Of a DNA stretch of 64,000 nt, positions 28,029 through 36,728 are shown piece after piece. The notes under the pieces are model-generated. The model did no database searches and was not told the origin of the DNA. It saw only the letters and a list, made by a program, of their open reading frames with translations. Both the position numbers and the translations under genes were made by a program. The DNA is from a gamma proteobacterium symbiont of Ctena orbiculata (GTDB lineage Bacteria; Pseudomonadota; Gammaproteobacteria; Chromatiales; Chromatiaceae). Numbering within the stretch: the stretch's first letter is position 1; each line of letters begins with the position of its first letter. The stretch lies in NCBI GenBank assembly GCA_003094555.1, contig NATW01000116.1:1-64000 (forward strand), written 5' to 3'.

Positions 28029-30092
28029 TTAGCCCTCGAAATCGTAACGCAGAGTCAAGCCGGCATAGACATCCCGGTCAGGGGCCGGCTCGAAATAGCG
28101 TCCGCCAAAGGCGTTGATGCGCACATTGCCGTTGTACTGCTTGTCGAACATGTTATTCACACCGATAAAGGGTGAAAGCTCCCAGGGACCGATAAATTTG
28201 CTATAGCCAAGCCGCAGATCGGCCACGGTGTAGGCATCATTGGTTACCGTGTTGGCGTTATTGGCGTAGATCTCATCCACGTAGAGGGCGGTGAACTGGC
28301 CGTAAACACCATTTGGATGAGTATAGGTGAAATCGGCGCTGAGCAGATTTTCCGGGATACCGGGAATGGTCTTGCCACTGAAGTCGTTACCGTTGTCATC
28401 GATGAACTCATCGAACTCGAAGTCGGAATAGGTATAGGCCAGGGTGGCGATCAGGTGCTGCACCGGTTCGATCACCAACTGCACCTCCAAGCCATTGCGC
28501 CTTGATTCACCCGCATTCTCGTAGAACTCTATGTCATCTACCTCGAAGGGTACCAACTCGTCGCTGACATCCATGGTGAACAGGGCCAGATCGTAGCGGG
28601 CCTTGCTCCCCAGCCTGCCCTTCACGCCGACCTCATAGTTGGTGGCGACCTGTGGATCGAGTTCCTGGTTGAAGCCGGCCCCATCCGGATCACGCAGTTC
28701 CACCGCGGTGGGTGACTCGAAGGAGCGGGAGATATTGGCGTAGAGATTGAGTCCCGGCTTGGGGGTGAAGCGCAAGCCCAGGGACGGGCTGAATTTACGA
28801 AAGCTGCGGTCACCGGAGTCATCCCCATTGCTGAGAAAGTTGTCTTCCACATCGAAGTCGAGGCGATCGTAACGGCCACCCAGGGTCAGCTCCATACGCT
28901 CACTGATGCTGTATTCGTTCTGGATATAGAGACCGATACTGTCCACCTCTTCATCCTGGTCCTGGATCTTCGTGCCCAGGCTATCCCCTGCCAACAGATA
29001 TCGCTTGCGTTCATCCTCCTGGCGATCCAGGTCGAGACCCAGGGTGAGGCGGTTGGCGTGACCCGACAGGGGAGCGGTATGGGTGTACTGGGCGCCACCG
29101 CCAACGGCAAAACGATCCAGCAGGATACCGTGACCGGTGGCGCCGATGGGCAGACGGTTGGCCAGATCGCGGGAGACATAATAGTTGCGTACCCGCAGCT
29201 CTCCCCTATCCCCTATCGGCCTATCGTAGACGAAACCGAGCCGGGTCTGCTCCAGCTTCTCGCCGGAATCGAGGCTCAGGTTTCGGGTCCAGGCCTGGGT
29301 CGGGTCCTCATCCACCAGGGCCTCGGTCAGACCGCCTGGATCGTCGGCCTGGGGTGAATCGGTATAGTTGAGTATGGTCGTAAAACGGGCATCGCCATCG
29401 AGATCGACACCGAACTTGCTGTTCAGGGAGCTGAGTTCGGTAGCGCTATGTTCACGGTAGCCGTCATAGCTCAGGTCTGAAAAATTGACCAGATAGTCGA
29501 AGCGATCATTCGTGCCACCGAACTTGAGTTGGTGTTTTTGGAAACCATCCTCACCGAAGGTTGGTCGAAATGAGATAAAGGGTGTTTCGGGTGGCTCTTC
29601 GGACTCGATCAGCAGCGCACCTCCCGAGGCATTGCCATACAGGGAGGAGACAGGCCCGCGGATCACCTGCATGTTGCCGATGGAGCCGATATCGATACTG
29701 TCCACATTGGCCTGGCCGTCCGGCAGGGTCTCAGGGATACCATCCACGATGACCTTGATACCGCGGATACCGAAGGCGGAGCGGGCGCCGAAACCACGGA
29801 TGGAGACCCGTAGATCCTGGGCAAAGTTGTAACGGTTCTGCATGAAGATACCGGGTACCTTGGTCAGGGATTCGTCCAGGCCGAGCTGGGGTTGGGCAAA
29901 CTGGATCTCCTCCTGTTGCACGATACCGACCGCGGCAGGCACGGTATCCAGGGGTTTCTCCACCCGGGTGGCGGTGACAGAGATATCGTCAAGGGGGGTC
30001 ACCCTGCCCGTTTCATCAGCGATGGCAACACTCAACAGGGAGGCAGCGATTATTATGAGCAGTGTTAAGGTTTGACGAACAGTGGACATCAT
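28029..30092 (-). CDS. TonB-dependent outer-membrane receptor, copy 1 (FecA-like group)
   Basis: A 687-residue receptor. Signal peptide about 1-25, TonB-box-like LDDISVTATRV near 35-45, plug domain with IRGFGARSAFGIRGIKVIVDGIPETLPDGQ and VIRGPVSSLYGNASGGA, then a 22-strand barrel ending LTLRYDFEG with a C-terminal aromatic pair region. The plug matches the broad ferric-dicitrate receptor group, but no FecR/FecI anti-sigma gene is present and no N-terminal signalling extension is seen. The ligand is unknown. It is divergent from kinase copy 2. Confidence 0.92.
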   Translation of the reverse strand: MMSTVRQTLTLLIIIAASLLSVAIADETGRVTPLDDISVTATRVEKPLDTVPAAVGIVQQEEIQFAQPQLGLDESLTKVPGIFMQNRYNFAQDLRVSIRGFGARSAFGIRGIKVIVDGIPETLPDGQANVDSIDIGSIGNMQVIRGPVSSLYGNASGGALLIESEEPPETPFISFRPTFGEDGFQKHQLKFGGTNDRFDYLVNFSDLSYDGYREHSATELSSLNSKFGVDLDGDARFTTILNYTDSPQADDPGGLTEALVDEDPTQAWTRNLSLDSGEKLEQTRLGFVYDRPIGDRGELRVRNYYVSRDLANRLPIGATGHGILLDRFAVGGGAQYTHTAPLSGHANRLTLGLDLDRQEDERKRYLLAGDSLGTKIQDQDEEVDSIGLYIQNEYSISERMELTLGGRYDRLDFDVEDNFLSNGDDSGDRSFRKFSPSLGLRFTPKPGLNLYANISRSFESPTAVELRDPDGAGFNQELDPQVATNYEVGVKGRLGSKARYDLALFTMDVSDELVPFEVDDIEFYENAGESRRNGLEVQLVIEPVQHLIATLAYTYSDFEFDEFIDDNGNDFSGKTIPGIPENLLSADFTYTHPNGVYGQFTALYVDEIYANNANTVTNDAYTVADLRLGYSKFIGPWELSPFIGVNNMFDKQYNGNVRINAFGGRYFEPAPDRDVYAGLTLRYDFEG

Positions 30093-30160
30093 GATTCACT
30101 CCAAATGTATGTACGGCTTGCTTGTTGCAATAAATAATCCAGTTATACCTGGGATGCCAT

Positions 30161-30173
30161 GGGATATTTTCCC
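30161..30173. promoter_or_regulatory. Inverted repeat GGGA-N5-TCCC, candidate operator
   Basis: GGGATATTTTCCC lies in the 105-base divergent region between TonB receptor 1 and kinase 2. A near-identical 13-mer is found at 32420-32432 in front of TonB receptor 2. A second GATTTTCCC half-site overlaps 30189-30196. It could be a site for one of the adjacent LuxR-type regulators. Confidence 0.4.
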
Positions 30174-30197
30174 GACATCCATTGGCCGATTTTCCCA

Positions 30198-31532
30198 ATG
30201 ACCCTGACCCATCGCCTGATACTGCTGGTAATCGCCATTGTGATGACGATGCTTGCCAGCGGCGCCTACTACGCCATCGACGTGACCAGGGACAGCATCT
30301 CGGACGAAATAAAATCGAGCGCCCGCCTGACCATGCAACTAATGACCGCCGCCCTGATCAGCGGTAGCGCCGAAAATCAACCGGAGGAACAGCAGATCCT
30401 GATCAGCCATCTGCAGCGCCTGGACGATATCCGCCATCTCAACATTGCCGTAGTGCGCGGTGACGGCACCATCATCTATCCCTTCAGCGAGCGTCAACAA
30501 ACACCCCGGCAGAGTGTCCCAACCTGGTTCGTCGACCTGGTCAAACCGCCACCGGCGGAGTATCGCAAACGCATCGCCAGTCCCCTGATCGGTACCAGCG
30601 AGATCGTCATCCTGGCCGATCCCTCGGACGAGATCCAGGATGCCTGGCGGGAGGCGCGGTCGATCGTTATCTTGATCGTGGTTTTCACCCTCCTCTGCAT
30701 CATCCTGATGGCGATTATCATCCGCCACTCGCTTAAGCCGGTAAACCAGATCAGCGCCGGACTCGGGGTGATTCAGTCGGGGGACTATGCCGCACGCCTG
30801 CCCCGGTTCAACCTGCCCGAACTCAACCGCCTCTCCCAGCAGTTCAACCACATGGCACAGGTGTTGGACGAACAGCAGAGAGAGAACCGTCAGCTGAATA
30901 AGCGCCTGCTCTCGGTGCAGGAGTCGGAGCGTCGGCATTTGTCGCGGGAACTGCATGATGAACTGGGTCAATCGATCAGTGCCATCAAGGCGATGGCGGT
31001 AACCCTGAGACAACAATCCGATGCCAAGCAGGAGGGTGCCAACGCCATCATCGGAGTCTGCAACCAGATGTATGGCGTGGTCCGGGACATGATGAACCGG
31101 TTGCGCCCCGTGGCGCTGGAGGAGCTGGGATTGGTCACCGCCATAGAGCGCCTGGTGGACGGCTGGAACGACCGTCAGGAGGAGTGTTTCTGTGCCCTCA
31201 CCATTCGCGGCAACTACGATGCACTGAATGAGGATACCGCGATCACCCTGTATCGCATTGTACAGGAGGCGCTGACCAATGTGGCCAAGCATGCCGCGGC
31301 GGAGAAGGTCGAGATCCAGATTGAGCAGGCCCCTAACAGTGAGATCACATTGTATATTCGGGACAACGGTCGGGGTTTCGACCAAAACAGCAGGCGCAAG
31401 GGTATGGGCTTGCTGGGCATGCGCGAACGGGTCGAGGCGTTGAATGGGAAAATCTCCCTTGCCAGCGAGCCAGACCGGGGTGTATCAATTGACATCCATA
31501 TACCCCTCGAAGACCAGATGACTGGGAAATAG
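30198..31532 (+). CDS. NarL-type sensor histidine kinase (HisKA_3), copy 2
   Basis: A 444-residue membrane kinase with the same plan as copy 1. TM1 is near 4-24, the periplasmic region runs to about 155, TM2 is near 156-176, then HAMP. LSVQESERRHLSRELHDELGQSISAI carries the acceptor His at about 252. ATP-binding boxes are VQEALTNVAKHA, DNGRGFD and GMGLLGMRERVEALNG. The ATG at 30198 begins MTLTHRLILLVIAI, matching the TM1 start of copy 1; an upstream ATG at 30159 would run through the inverted repeat. No ribosome site is clear. Confidence 0.91.
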   Translation: MTLTHRLILLVIAIVMTMLASGAYYAIDVTRDSISDEIKSSARLTMQLMTAALISGSAENQPEEQQILISHLQRLDDIRHLNIAVVRGDGTIIYPFSERQQTPRQSVPTWFVDLVKPPPAEYRKRIASPLIGTSEIVILADPSDEIQDAWREARSIVILIVVFTLLCIILMAIIIRHSLKPVNQISAGLGVIQSGDYAARLPRFNLPELNRLSQQFNHMAQVLDEQQRENRQLNKRLLSVQESERRHLSRELHDELGQSISAIKAMAVTLRQQSDAKQEGANAIIGVCNQMYGVVRDMMNRLRPVALEELGLVTAIERLVDGWNDRQEECFCALTIRGNYDALNEDTAITLYRIVQEALTNVAKHAAAEKVEIQIEQAPNSEITLYIRDNGRGFDQNSRRKGMGLLGMRERVEALNGKISLASEPDRGVSIDIHIPLEDQMTGK

Positions 31533-31664
31533 TTGATTTTCCTGACTACCTACCATACTCAGCCATGGGAGGGGTGTCATGATCATCATGGAAGCCGATA
31601 TAAAGATGTGCGTTTTTAGTGTCTCCGCTGATGCAATGGCTGAGTAACGCGGGCAATCAGGTTA

Positions 31665-32318
31665 ATGTGTATGAATCCAATCCGGGTACTGTTGGTTGAC
31701 GATCACGCCGTGGTGCGCGCGGGCTACCGCACCCTACTCGATGGCGTGCCTGACATTAAGGTCGTCGCCGAAGCGGAACGAGGGGAAGAGGCCTGTCAGC
31801 GCTTTGCCGAGCTGCTGCCCGATGTGGTGGTAATGGACCTGTCCCTGCCCGGCATCGGCGGCCTGGAAGCAACCCGCCGCATCATCGCCCGGGACAACGA
31901 GGCGGCAATCCTGGTGTTCAGCATGCATGATGACACGGCCTTCGTGGAGAAGGCCCTAGCGGCAGGGGCACGGGGTTACATCACCAAGAACAGCGCCGCC
32001 GAAATCATGGTGGACGCCATCCGCGCGGTGGCCTCGGGCCAGGCCTTCATCGATCATGAACTAGCGCAGAACCTGGCCCTGCGCCGGGCCGGCGGAGGCA
32101 GGGAGATCTTCGATTGCCTGACCACCCGGGAGTTCCAGATCTTCAATCTCCTGGCCCACGGCAGGACCCCGACAGAGACCGCCAGTGAATTGGCCCTGAG
32201 CTATAAGACCGTGGCCAACTACACCACCCAGATCAAGACCAAGCTCAACATAAAGACCACCACCGAACTGGTACACCTTGCGATTCGGCACGGAATCATC
32301 GATCCGGTGAGTGAATAG
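31665..32318 (+). CDS. NarL/LuxR-type response regulator, copy 2
   Basis: A 217-residue regulator paralogous to copy 1. The receiver has Asp58 in VVVMDLSLPGIGG and Lys in GYITKNSA; the helix-turn-helix is CLTTREFQIFNLLAHGRTPTETAS...SYKTVANYTTQIK. A 132-base gap separates it from its kinase, unlike the coupled first pair. It is followed by TonB receptor 2 on the same strand. Confidence 0.93.
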   Translation: MCMNPIRVLLVDDHAVVRAGYRTLLDGVPDIKVVAEAERGEEACQRFAELLPDVVVMDLSLPGIGGLEATRRIIARDNEAAILVFSMHDDTAFVEKALAAGARGYITKNSAAEIMVDAIRAVASGQAFIDHELAQNLALRRAGGGREIFDCLTTREFQIFNLLAHGRTPTETASELALSYKTVANYTTQIKTKLNIKTTTELVHLAIRHGIIDPVSE

Positions 32319-32419
32319 TTTTGATTGGTACACCAACGCTTATTGCCAGTGGGTGCATTTGCTGGCGATACTTATCCGTGTCACACGTGACACTGTTCAA
32401 AATTGTTCTGATTTGGTAC

Positions 32420-32432
32420 GGGAAGATTTCCC
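32420..32432. promoter_or_regulatory. Inverted repeat GGGA-N5-TCCC, second copy
   Basis: GGGAAGATTTCCC lies about 90 bases before TonB receptor 2 and matches the 13-mer at 30161-30173 at 10 of 13 positions, including both GGGA and TTTCCC arms. A further half site, AAAATCCCG, follows directly. A separate GTGTCA/TGACAC inverted repeat lies just upstream, near 32380-32395. Confidence 0.4.
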
Positions 32433-32522
32433 AAAATCCCGAGAAATGCTCCTCTTCAACTCAGGACTCGGAACGCATATAACTTCTCTCAAAGCAGTTG
32501 AAACTAAAGAGAGAAAATAACT

Positions 32523-34835
32523 ATGCCTGCAGTTTTACAACAACAATTAAATCCTATGCGGTTGCTGTTCGCCGCCTCCCTCGTCCTATCTGGCTCCGGG
32601 ACGGGGTGGGCGGATGAGCGCTTACCCGCCATCGACGTGATCAGCACCACACCCTTGCATGGGGTCGAGATCGAACGCAACCAGTTGCCGATGCATACCG
32701 AGACCGCCAGCGACAAGGATATAGAGAAACAGCAGAGCCTCGACCTCTCGGAGTTTCTCAACCAGCGTTTCGGCAGCGTCTTTCTCAACGAGGCGCAGAA
32801 CAATCCCCTGCAACCGGACCTCCTCTATCGTGGTTTTGTCGCCTCGCCGCTGATCGGACTGCCCCAGGGCATGTCGGTCTACATGGATGGGGTACGCATC
32901 AATGAGCCCTTCGGTGATACCGTCAACTGGTCGGTGATACCCGAGTCGGCCATCGCCGGGGTCAACCTGATGGCAGGCTCCAATCCCCTGTTCGGACTCA
33001 ATACTCTGGGCGGCGCCCTCTCGGTGAAGACCAAGAACGGTTTCACCCACCCGGGCGCGGAAGTCGAGCTTTCGGGTGGCTCCTTCGGTCGTTACACGGC
33101 CCAGGCCAGCATCGGCGGCAGTCAGGAAAACCTGGGTTATTTCATCACCGGCAACTACTTCGACGAGGATGGCTGGCGGGACTACTCCCCATCGGAATCG
33201 AAACAGCTCTTCGGCAGCCTGGGCTGGCAGGGCGAAGCCAGCTCCCTCGACCTGACCCTGAGCCTCAGCGACAGCGAGCTGATCGGCAACGGGGCCTTAC
33301 CGGAGGATTTGCTGGAGGAGGATCGGGAGGCGATCTTCACCCGTCCCGACATCACCGAACAGGAGGCGACCCTGCTACGTCTGGGTGGTCAGCATGCCCT
33401 GGGTGACGAGGTGGTCCTGGAGGGTGCCATCTTTTTCCGTAATAGTCAGGTCGACACCCTCAACGGCGATGACTCCGATTTCGAAGAGTGTGAAGAGGCG
33501 GAGAACGAAGGCTTTATCTGCGAAGAAGAGGAAGGTGAAGAGGAGGAAGAGGTTGTCTTCGACCAGGATGGCAATCCCGTGGTGGCGGACGACGATCTGG
33601 AAGGCGGTACTGTTAACCGCTCCGAGAGTGATCAGGATACCTTCGGCCTAAGCCTGCAGACGGCCTTATTGCAGCCCCTCGGCGGTCGCGACAACCAACT
33701 CATCGTCGGCCTCGCGGCGGACCGCAGCGAGGTTGATTTCAACTCCAATACAGAACTCGGTAGCCTCGACGACAGCCGTCGGGCGATCGGAAGTGGTATC
33801 TTCGTGGAGGAGAGCTTCACCGAGGTGGAGACCGAGACCAAGAACCTCTCCTTCTACTTCACCGACACCTGGTCGGTGACCGAACAGCTGGCACTGACCC
33901 TCTCCGGTCGCTGGAACAAGACCGAAATCGAGCTGCGCGATCAGCTGGGCACGGCGCTGAACGGTGACCACAGCTTCACCCGTTTCAATCCGGCCCTGGG
34001 TCTCGCCTACGACCTCAACCAGGGGGTCAACCTCTACGCCGGCTACAGCGAATCGAGTCGCGCCCCCACCGCCATGGAGCTGACCTGCGCCGATCCGGAG
34101 GATCCCTGTCGTCTGCCCAACGCCTTCCTCTCCGATCCGCCCCTGGAGCAGGTGGTGGCAAAGACCTGGGAGGCCGGCCTGAGGGGTTCCATCCCTGGAA
34201 TGAACTGGCATGTGGGTCTGTTCCAGACCACCAATGAGGATGACATCCTCTTCATCAGCGCCGGTGCACTCACCAACGAGGGCTACTTCGACAATGTGGG
34301 CGAGACCCGACGCCAGGGTCTTGAGCTCAGCCTCAATGGCCGCCTGGTGGACAACCGCCTCGACTGGTTCCTCAGTTACACCCGTCTCAAGGCGACATTC
34401 GAGGAGAATCTGAACATCGCCAGTCCCAACAACCCCTTCGCGGTGGATGGCGAACTCGCAGTGGAATCCGGGGATCGTCTGCCGGGACTGCCGGAGAACC
34501 TGCTCAAGGCCGGCGTGACATACCAGATGACCCCCAAGTTCTCCCTCGGTGTCGATCTCCAGTACAGCTCGGACGTCGTGCTGCGGGGCGACGAGGCCAA
34601 TCTGGATGATGAGATCGACGGCTACAGCCTGGTCAATCTGCGGGGTGAGTATCAGGCCAGCGACAACCTCAAGCTGTTCGCCAAGGTGGATAACCTGTTC
34701 GACAGGGAGTACGAGACCTTCGGACTCTACGGCGAGGCCGACGAGGTGCTGGGTGACGATTATGAAAACCCCCGTTTTCTTTCACCCGGCTCGCCGCGGG
34801 CGTTCTGGGCTGGACTCAGCTACAAGTTCTATTAA
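32523..34835 (+). CDS. TonB-dependent outer-membrane receptor, copy 2, with acidic loop
   Basis: A 770-residue receptor. Signal peptide (about 1-29), TonB-box-like LPAIDVISTTP near 36-46, plug with YRGFVASPLIGLPQGMSVYMDGVRINEPFGD and FGLNTLGGALSVKTKNG, barrel with terminal strand FWAGLSYKFY. An unusually acidic insert at about residues 316-362 has about 24 Asp/Glu in 47 residues and two Cys, probably in an extracellular loop. The acidity suggests capture of a metal cation or basic ligand (inference). exbB-exbD-tonB lie 217 bases downstream on the same strand. Confidence 0.92.
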   Translation: MPAVLQQQLNPMRLLFAASLVLSGSGTGWADERLPAIDVISTTPLHGVEIERNQLPMHTETASDKDIEKQQSLDLSEFLNQRFGSVFLNEAQNNPLQPDLLYRGFVASPLIGLPQGMSVYMDGVRINEPFGDTVNWSVIPESAIAGVNLMAGSNPLFGLNTLGGALSVKTKNGFTHPGAEVELSGGSFGRYTAQASIGGSQENLGYFITGNYFDEDGWRDYSPSESKQLFGSLGWQGEASSLDLTLSLSDSELIGNGALPEDLLEEDREAIFTRPDITEQEATLLRLGGQHALGDEVVLEGAIFFRNSQVDTLNGDDSDFEECEEAENEGFICEEEEGEEEEEVVFDQDGNPVVADDDLEGGTVNRSESDQDTFGLSLQTALLQPLGGRDNQLIVGLAADRSEVDFNSNTELGSLDDSRRAIGSGIFVEESFTEVETETKNLSFYFTDTWSVTEQLALTLSGRWNKTEIELRDQLGTALNGDHSFTRFNPALGLAYDLNQGVNLYAGYSESSRAPTAMELTCADPEDPCRLPNAFLSDPPLEQVVAKTWEAGLRGSIPGMNWHVGLFQTTNEDDILFISAGALTNEGYFDNVGETRRQGLELSLNGRLVDNRLDWFLSYTRLKATFEENLNIASPNNPFAVDGELAVESGDRLPGLPENLLKAGVTYQMTPKFSLGVDLQYSSDVVLRGDEANLDDEIDGYSLVNLRGEYQASDNLKLFAKVDNLFDREYETFGLYGEADEVLGDDYENPRFLSPGSPRAFWAGLSYKFY

Positions 34836-35015
34836 TGTGACGACCGACGTATAGACCATGCCAATAATGTGTGTCCAAAGATGGAGAGTGTCTATACCGC
34901 AAGGTTTCGGATGGGGTTCATAAACCTACCCCGAGATTAGCAAGGGAAAGGAGTATCGATCAGGAAGAATAAAGGTTTATATCCTCGGTATGGGCCGGCA
35001 GATCGATTTGGGTGA

Positions 35016-35033
35016 GTAGACCTTAGGGTCTAC
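35016..35033. promoter_or_regulatory. Small hairpin before exbB
   Basis: GTAGACC/GGTCTAC arms with a TTAG loop, 20 bases before the exbB ATG. The rest of the 217-base gap 34836-35052 has no gene. It could reduce read-through from the receptor gene or affect exbB translation. Confidence 0.35.
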
Positions 35034-35052
35034 AATCAGGCATCATCCAAAT

Positions 35053-35523
35053 ATGATCCCGGCCCTTGTTTTTTCCGGGATGTCAGTCGGAGGCTATGTG
35101 GAGTTTATAAAACAGTATCTCGATATCTTTGTCTTTGGCCTACTCGGCATGATGAGCTTTGTCATGGTCTGGTTCGTGATTGAACGCTATATCTTCTTCG
35201 CCCGGATAGCGCTCTCGGATTACGAGCATGCCGATACCCTGAATATCACACTCACCGCACACTTGACCACCATCGCCTCGATCGGTGCCAACGCACCCTA
35301 CATAGGCCTACTCGGTACCGTGATGGGGATCCTGATCACCTTCTACGATCTGGGTCAGGGAGGCGATATCGAACCGGCGACAATCATGCTCGGCCTAGCC
35401 CTGGCACTGAAGGCCACTGCCATGGGCCTGGTCGTGGCGATCCCGGCGATCCTCTTCTACAACGCCCTTCTGCGCAAGGTGGATGTGCTGACCGAACGCT
35501 GGAAGCGGATGCAGGGATTATGA
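35053..35523 (+). CDS. exbB: ExbB-type proton channel subunit (MotA/TolQ/ExbB)
   Basis: A 156-residue inner-membrane protein with three membrane segments: DIFVFGLLGMMSFVMVWFVIERYIF, then the family core SIGANAPYIGLLGTVMGILITFYDL, and ALKATAMGLVVAIPAILFYNALL. With ExbD and TonB it converts proton-motive force into outer-membrane transport. It is the short ExbB2 type. The start may be an in-frame ATG at 35080 (MSVGGYVEFIKQYLD). It overlaps exbD by 4 bases. Confidence 0.92.
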   Translation: MIPALVFSGMSVGGYVEFIKQYLDIFVFGLLGMMSFVMVWFVIERYIFFARIALSDYEHADTLNITLTAHLTTIASIGANAPYIGLLGTVMGILITFYDLGQGGDIEPATIMLGLALALKATAMGLVVAIPAILFYNALLRKVDVLTERWKRMQGL

Positions 35524-35894
35524 AACGCATCGACACCGTCAACGTCATCCCCTTCATCGACATCATGCTGGTGTTGCTGGCGATCGTGTTGACCACCGCG
35601 ACCTTCATCTACCAGGGCAGGATAAACCTCGATCTGGCCGAGGCGGAGCATGCTGAATCCCTCAGCGATATCGAGGGTGTGGAGATCGCCATCGACGCCC
35701 AGGAGCAGCTCTTTTTCAACCAGACTGCGGTGGATAAGGATGCCCTTGGGGAACATCTCAGTCTCCTCATTGAGCGGACCCCGGTAGTCCTCTATGTGGA
35801 CAAGACGGTACGATTCGAGCGCTTCGTGACGGTCATCGATCTGCTCAAGGCGAACAAACTGGAGACCCTCTCTATCGTTGCACGCGGCAATTAA
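35520..35894 (+). CDS. exbD: ExbD-type biopolymer transport protein
   Basis: A 124-residue protein with one N-terminal membrane segment carrying the functional Asp in NVIPFIDIMLVLLAIVLTTATF and a periplasmic domain ending LLKANKLETLSIVARGN. Its start overlaps exbB (ATGA) and its stop (TAATG) overlaps tonB by one base, so the three are one translationally coupled unit. Confidence 0.94.
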   Translation: MKRIDTVNVIPFIDIMLVLLAIVLTTATFIYQGRINLDLAEAEHAESLSDIEGVEIAIDAQEQLFFNQTAVDKDALGEHLSLLIERTPVVLYVDKTVRFERFVTVIDLLKANKLETLSIVARGN

Positions 35895-36577
35895 TGAGTA
35901 CCCATACGCCGGCATTTCTGATCTCCGCCCTGATCCATCTGGGGCTGCTGGCGCTGGTGTTGACCGGTGTCGCCCAGCTGCCAAGCGACACCCCACAGGA
36001 CACCCGCCTGGCGGTGAGTCTGGAAATGTTTCAACCCCCACCTCCCCCGCCACCCGAGCCCGAGCCGGAACCTGTTGTGGAGGTGGAACCAGAGCCCGAG
36101 GTGGTCGAGCCACCACCACCGAAGCCAAAACCCAAACCGAAACCCAAACCAAAACCGAAACCTAAGCCCAAGCCACAACCGAAACCCCAGCCAAAGCCTG
36201 AACCGCCACCAGTGGTGAAGCCTGTTGAACCGGTGAAACAGCCCCCTCCACCAGTAACGCCAGCTGTGGATGTCGGCTTGATCCGGCGTCTTGAAGCGGA
36301 ATACAAGGCCATGCTGCGCAAGGCGATCGAGCGCAACAAGGGCTATCCACGCCGGGCCGTGCGCCTGCGCCAGGAGGGTGAGGTATTGGTGGGCTTTGTC
36401 ATGCGTCGGGACGGGGTCGTAGAGGCCTTACGGGTGGTCCAGAGCTCAGGTAGCAAATTGCTCGACAAGGCAGCCCGCAGCGCAGTGCAAAAGATCAGCG
36501 GCAGGCTCCCGTTTCCCGATGCGCTGGAACGCCAGGAGTGGGAGTTCACCATACCCATCAATTATACACTGCGTTGA
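35894..36577 (+). CDS. tonB: TonB energy-transducing protein
   Basis: A 227-residue TonB. The N-terminal membrane anchor FLISALIHLGLLALVLTGVAQL includes the conserved Ser-His face. A Pro-rich spacer with Pro-Glu then about ten Pro-Lys repeats (residues about 47-115) spans the periplasm. The C-terminal domain runs YPRRAVRLRQEGEVLVGFVMRRDG to the end. It should serve the two receptors in this locus. The Pro-Lys part is a coding low-complexity repeat. Confidence 0.95.
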   Translation: MSTHTPAFLISALIHLGLLALVLTGVAQLPSDTPQDTRLAVSLEMFQPPPPPPPEPEPEPVVEVEPEPEVVEPPPPKPKPKPKPKPKPKPKPKPQPKPQPKPEPPPVVKPVEPVKQPPPPVTPAVDVGLIRRLEAEYKAMLRKAIERNKGYPRRAVRLRQEGEVLVGFVMRRDGVVEALRVVQSSGSKLLDKAARSAVQKISGRLPFPDALERQEWEFTIPINYTLR

Positions 36578-36728
36578 GCTGAAACGGTTAAGTGCCGAGA
36601 GGTACAAAGCGGATCATTCCCAATTCATACCGCTTTGCCACTCCCAACCCGTTTACTGCGTCAATGTTGTACACTCTGTCAGAAGTAACCAGGAAATAAA
36701 CCATAAGATATAGGATTGCGAGAGAAGT

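Noticed and set aside
30339-31385. 348-codon frame opposite histidine kinase copy 2
   Set aside because: The plus-strand kinase has all catalytic motifs; the antisense product has no family features.
32319-32522. Cobalamin or similar riboswitch before TonB receptor 2
   Set aside because: Only a loose GCCAGTG resemblance; the conserved B12-box arrangement is absent.
36115-36215. Short tandem repeats that look like a satellite or small CRISPR
   Set aside because: They encode the Pro-Lys spacer of TonB in frame.
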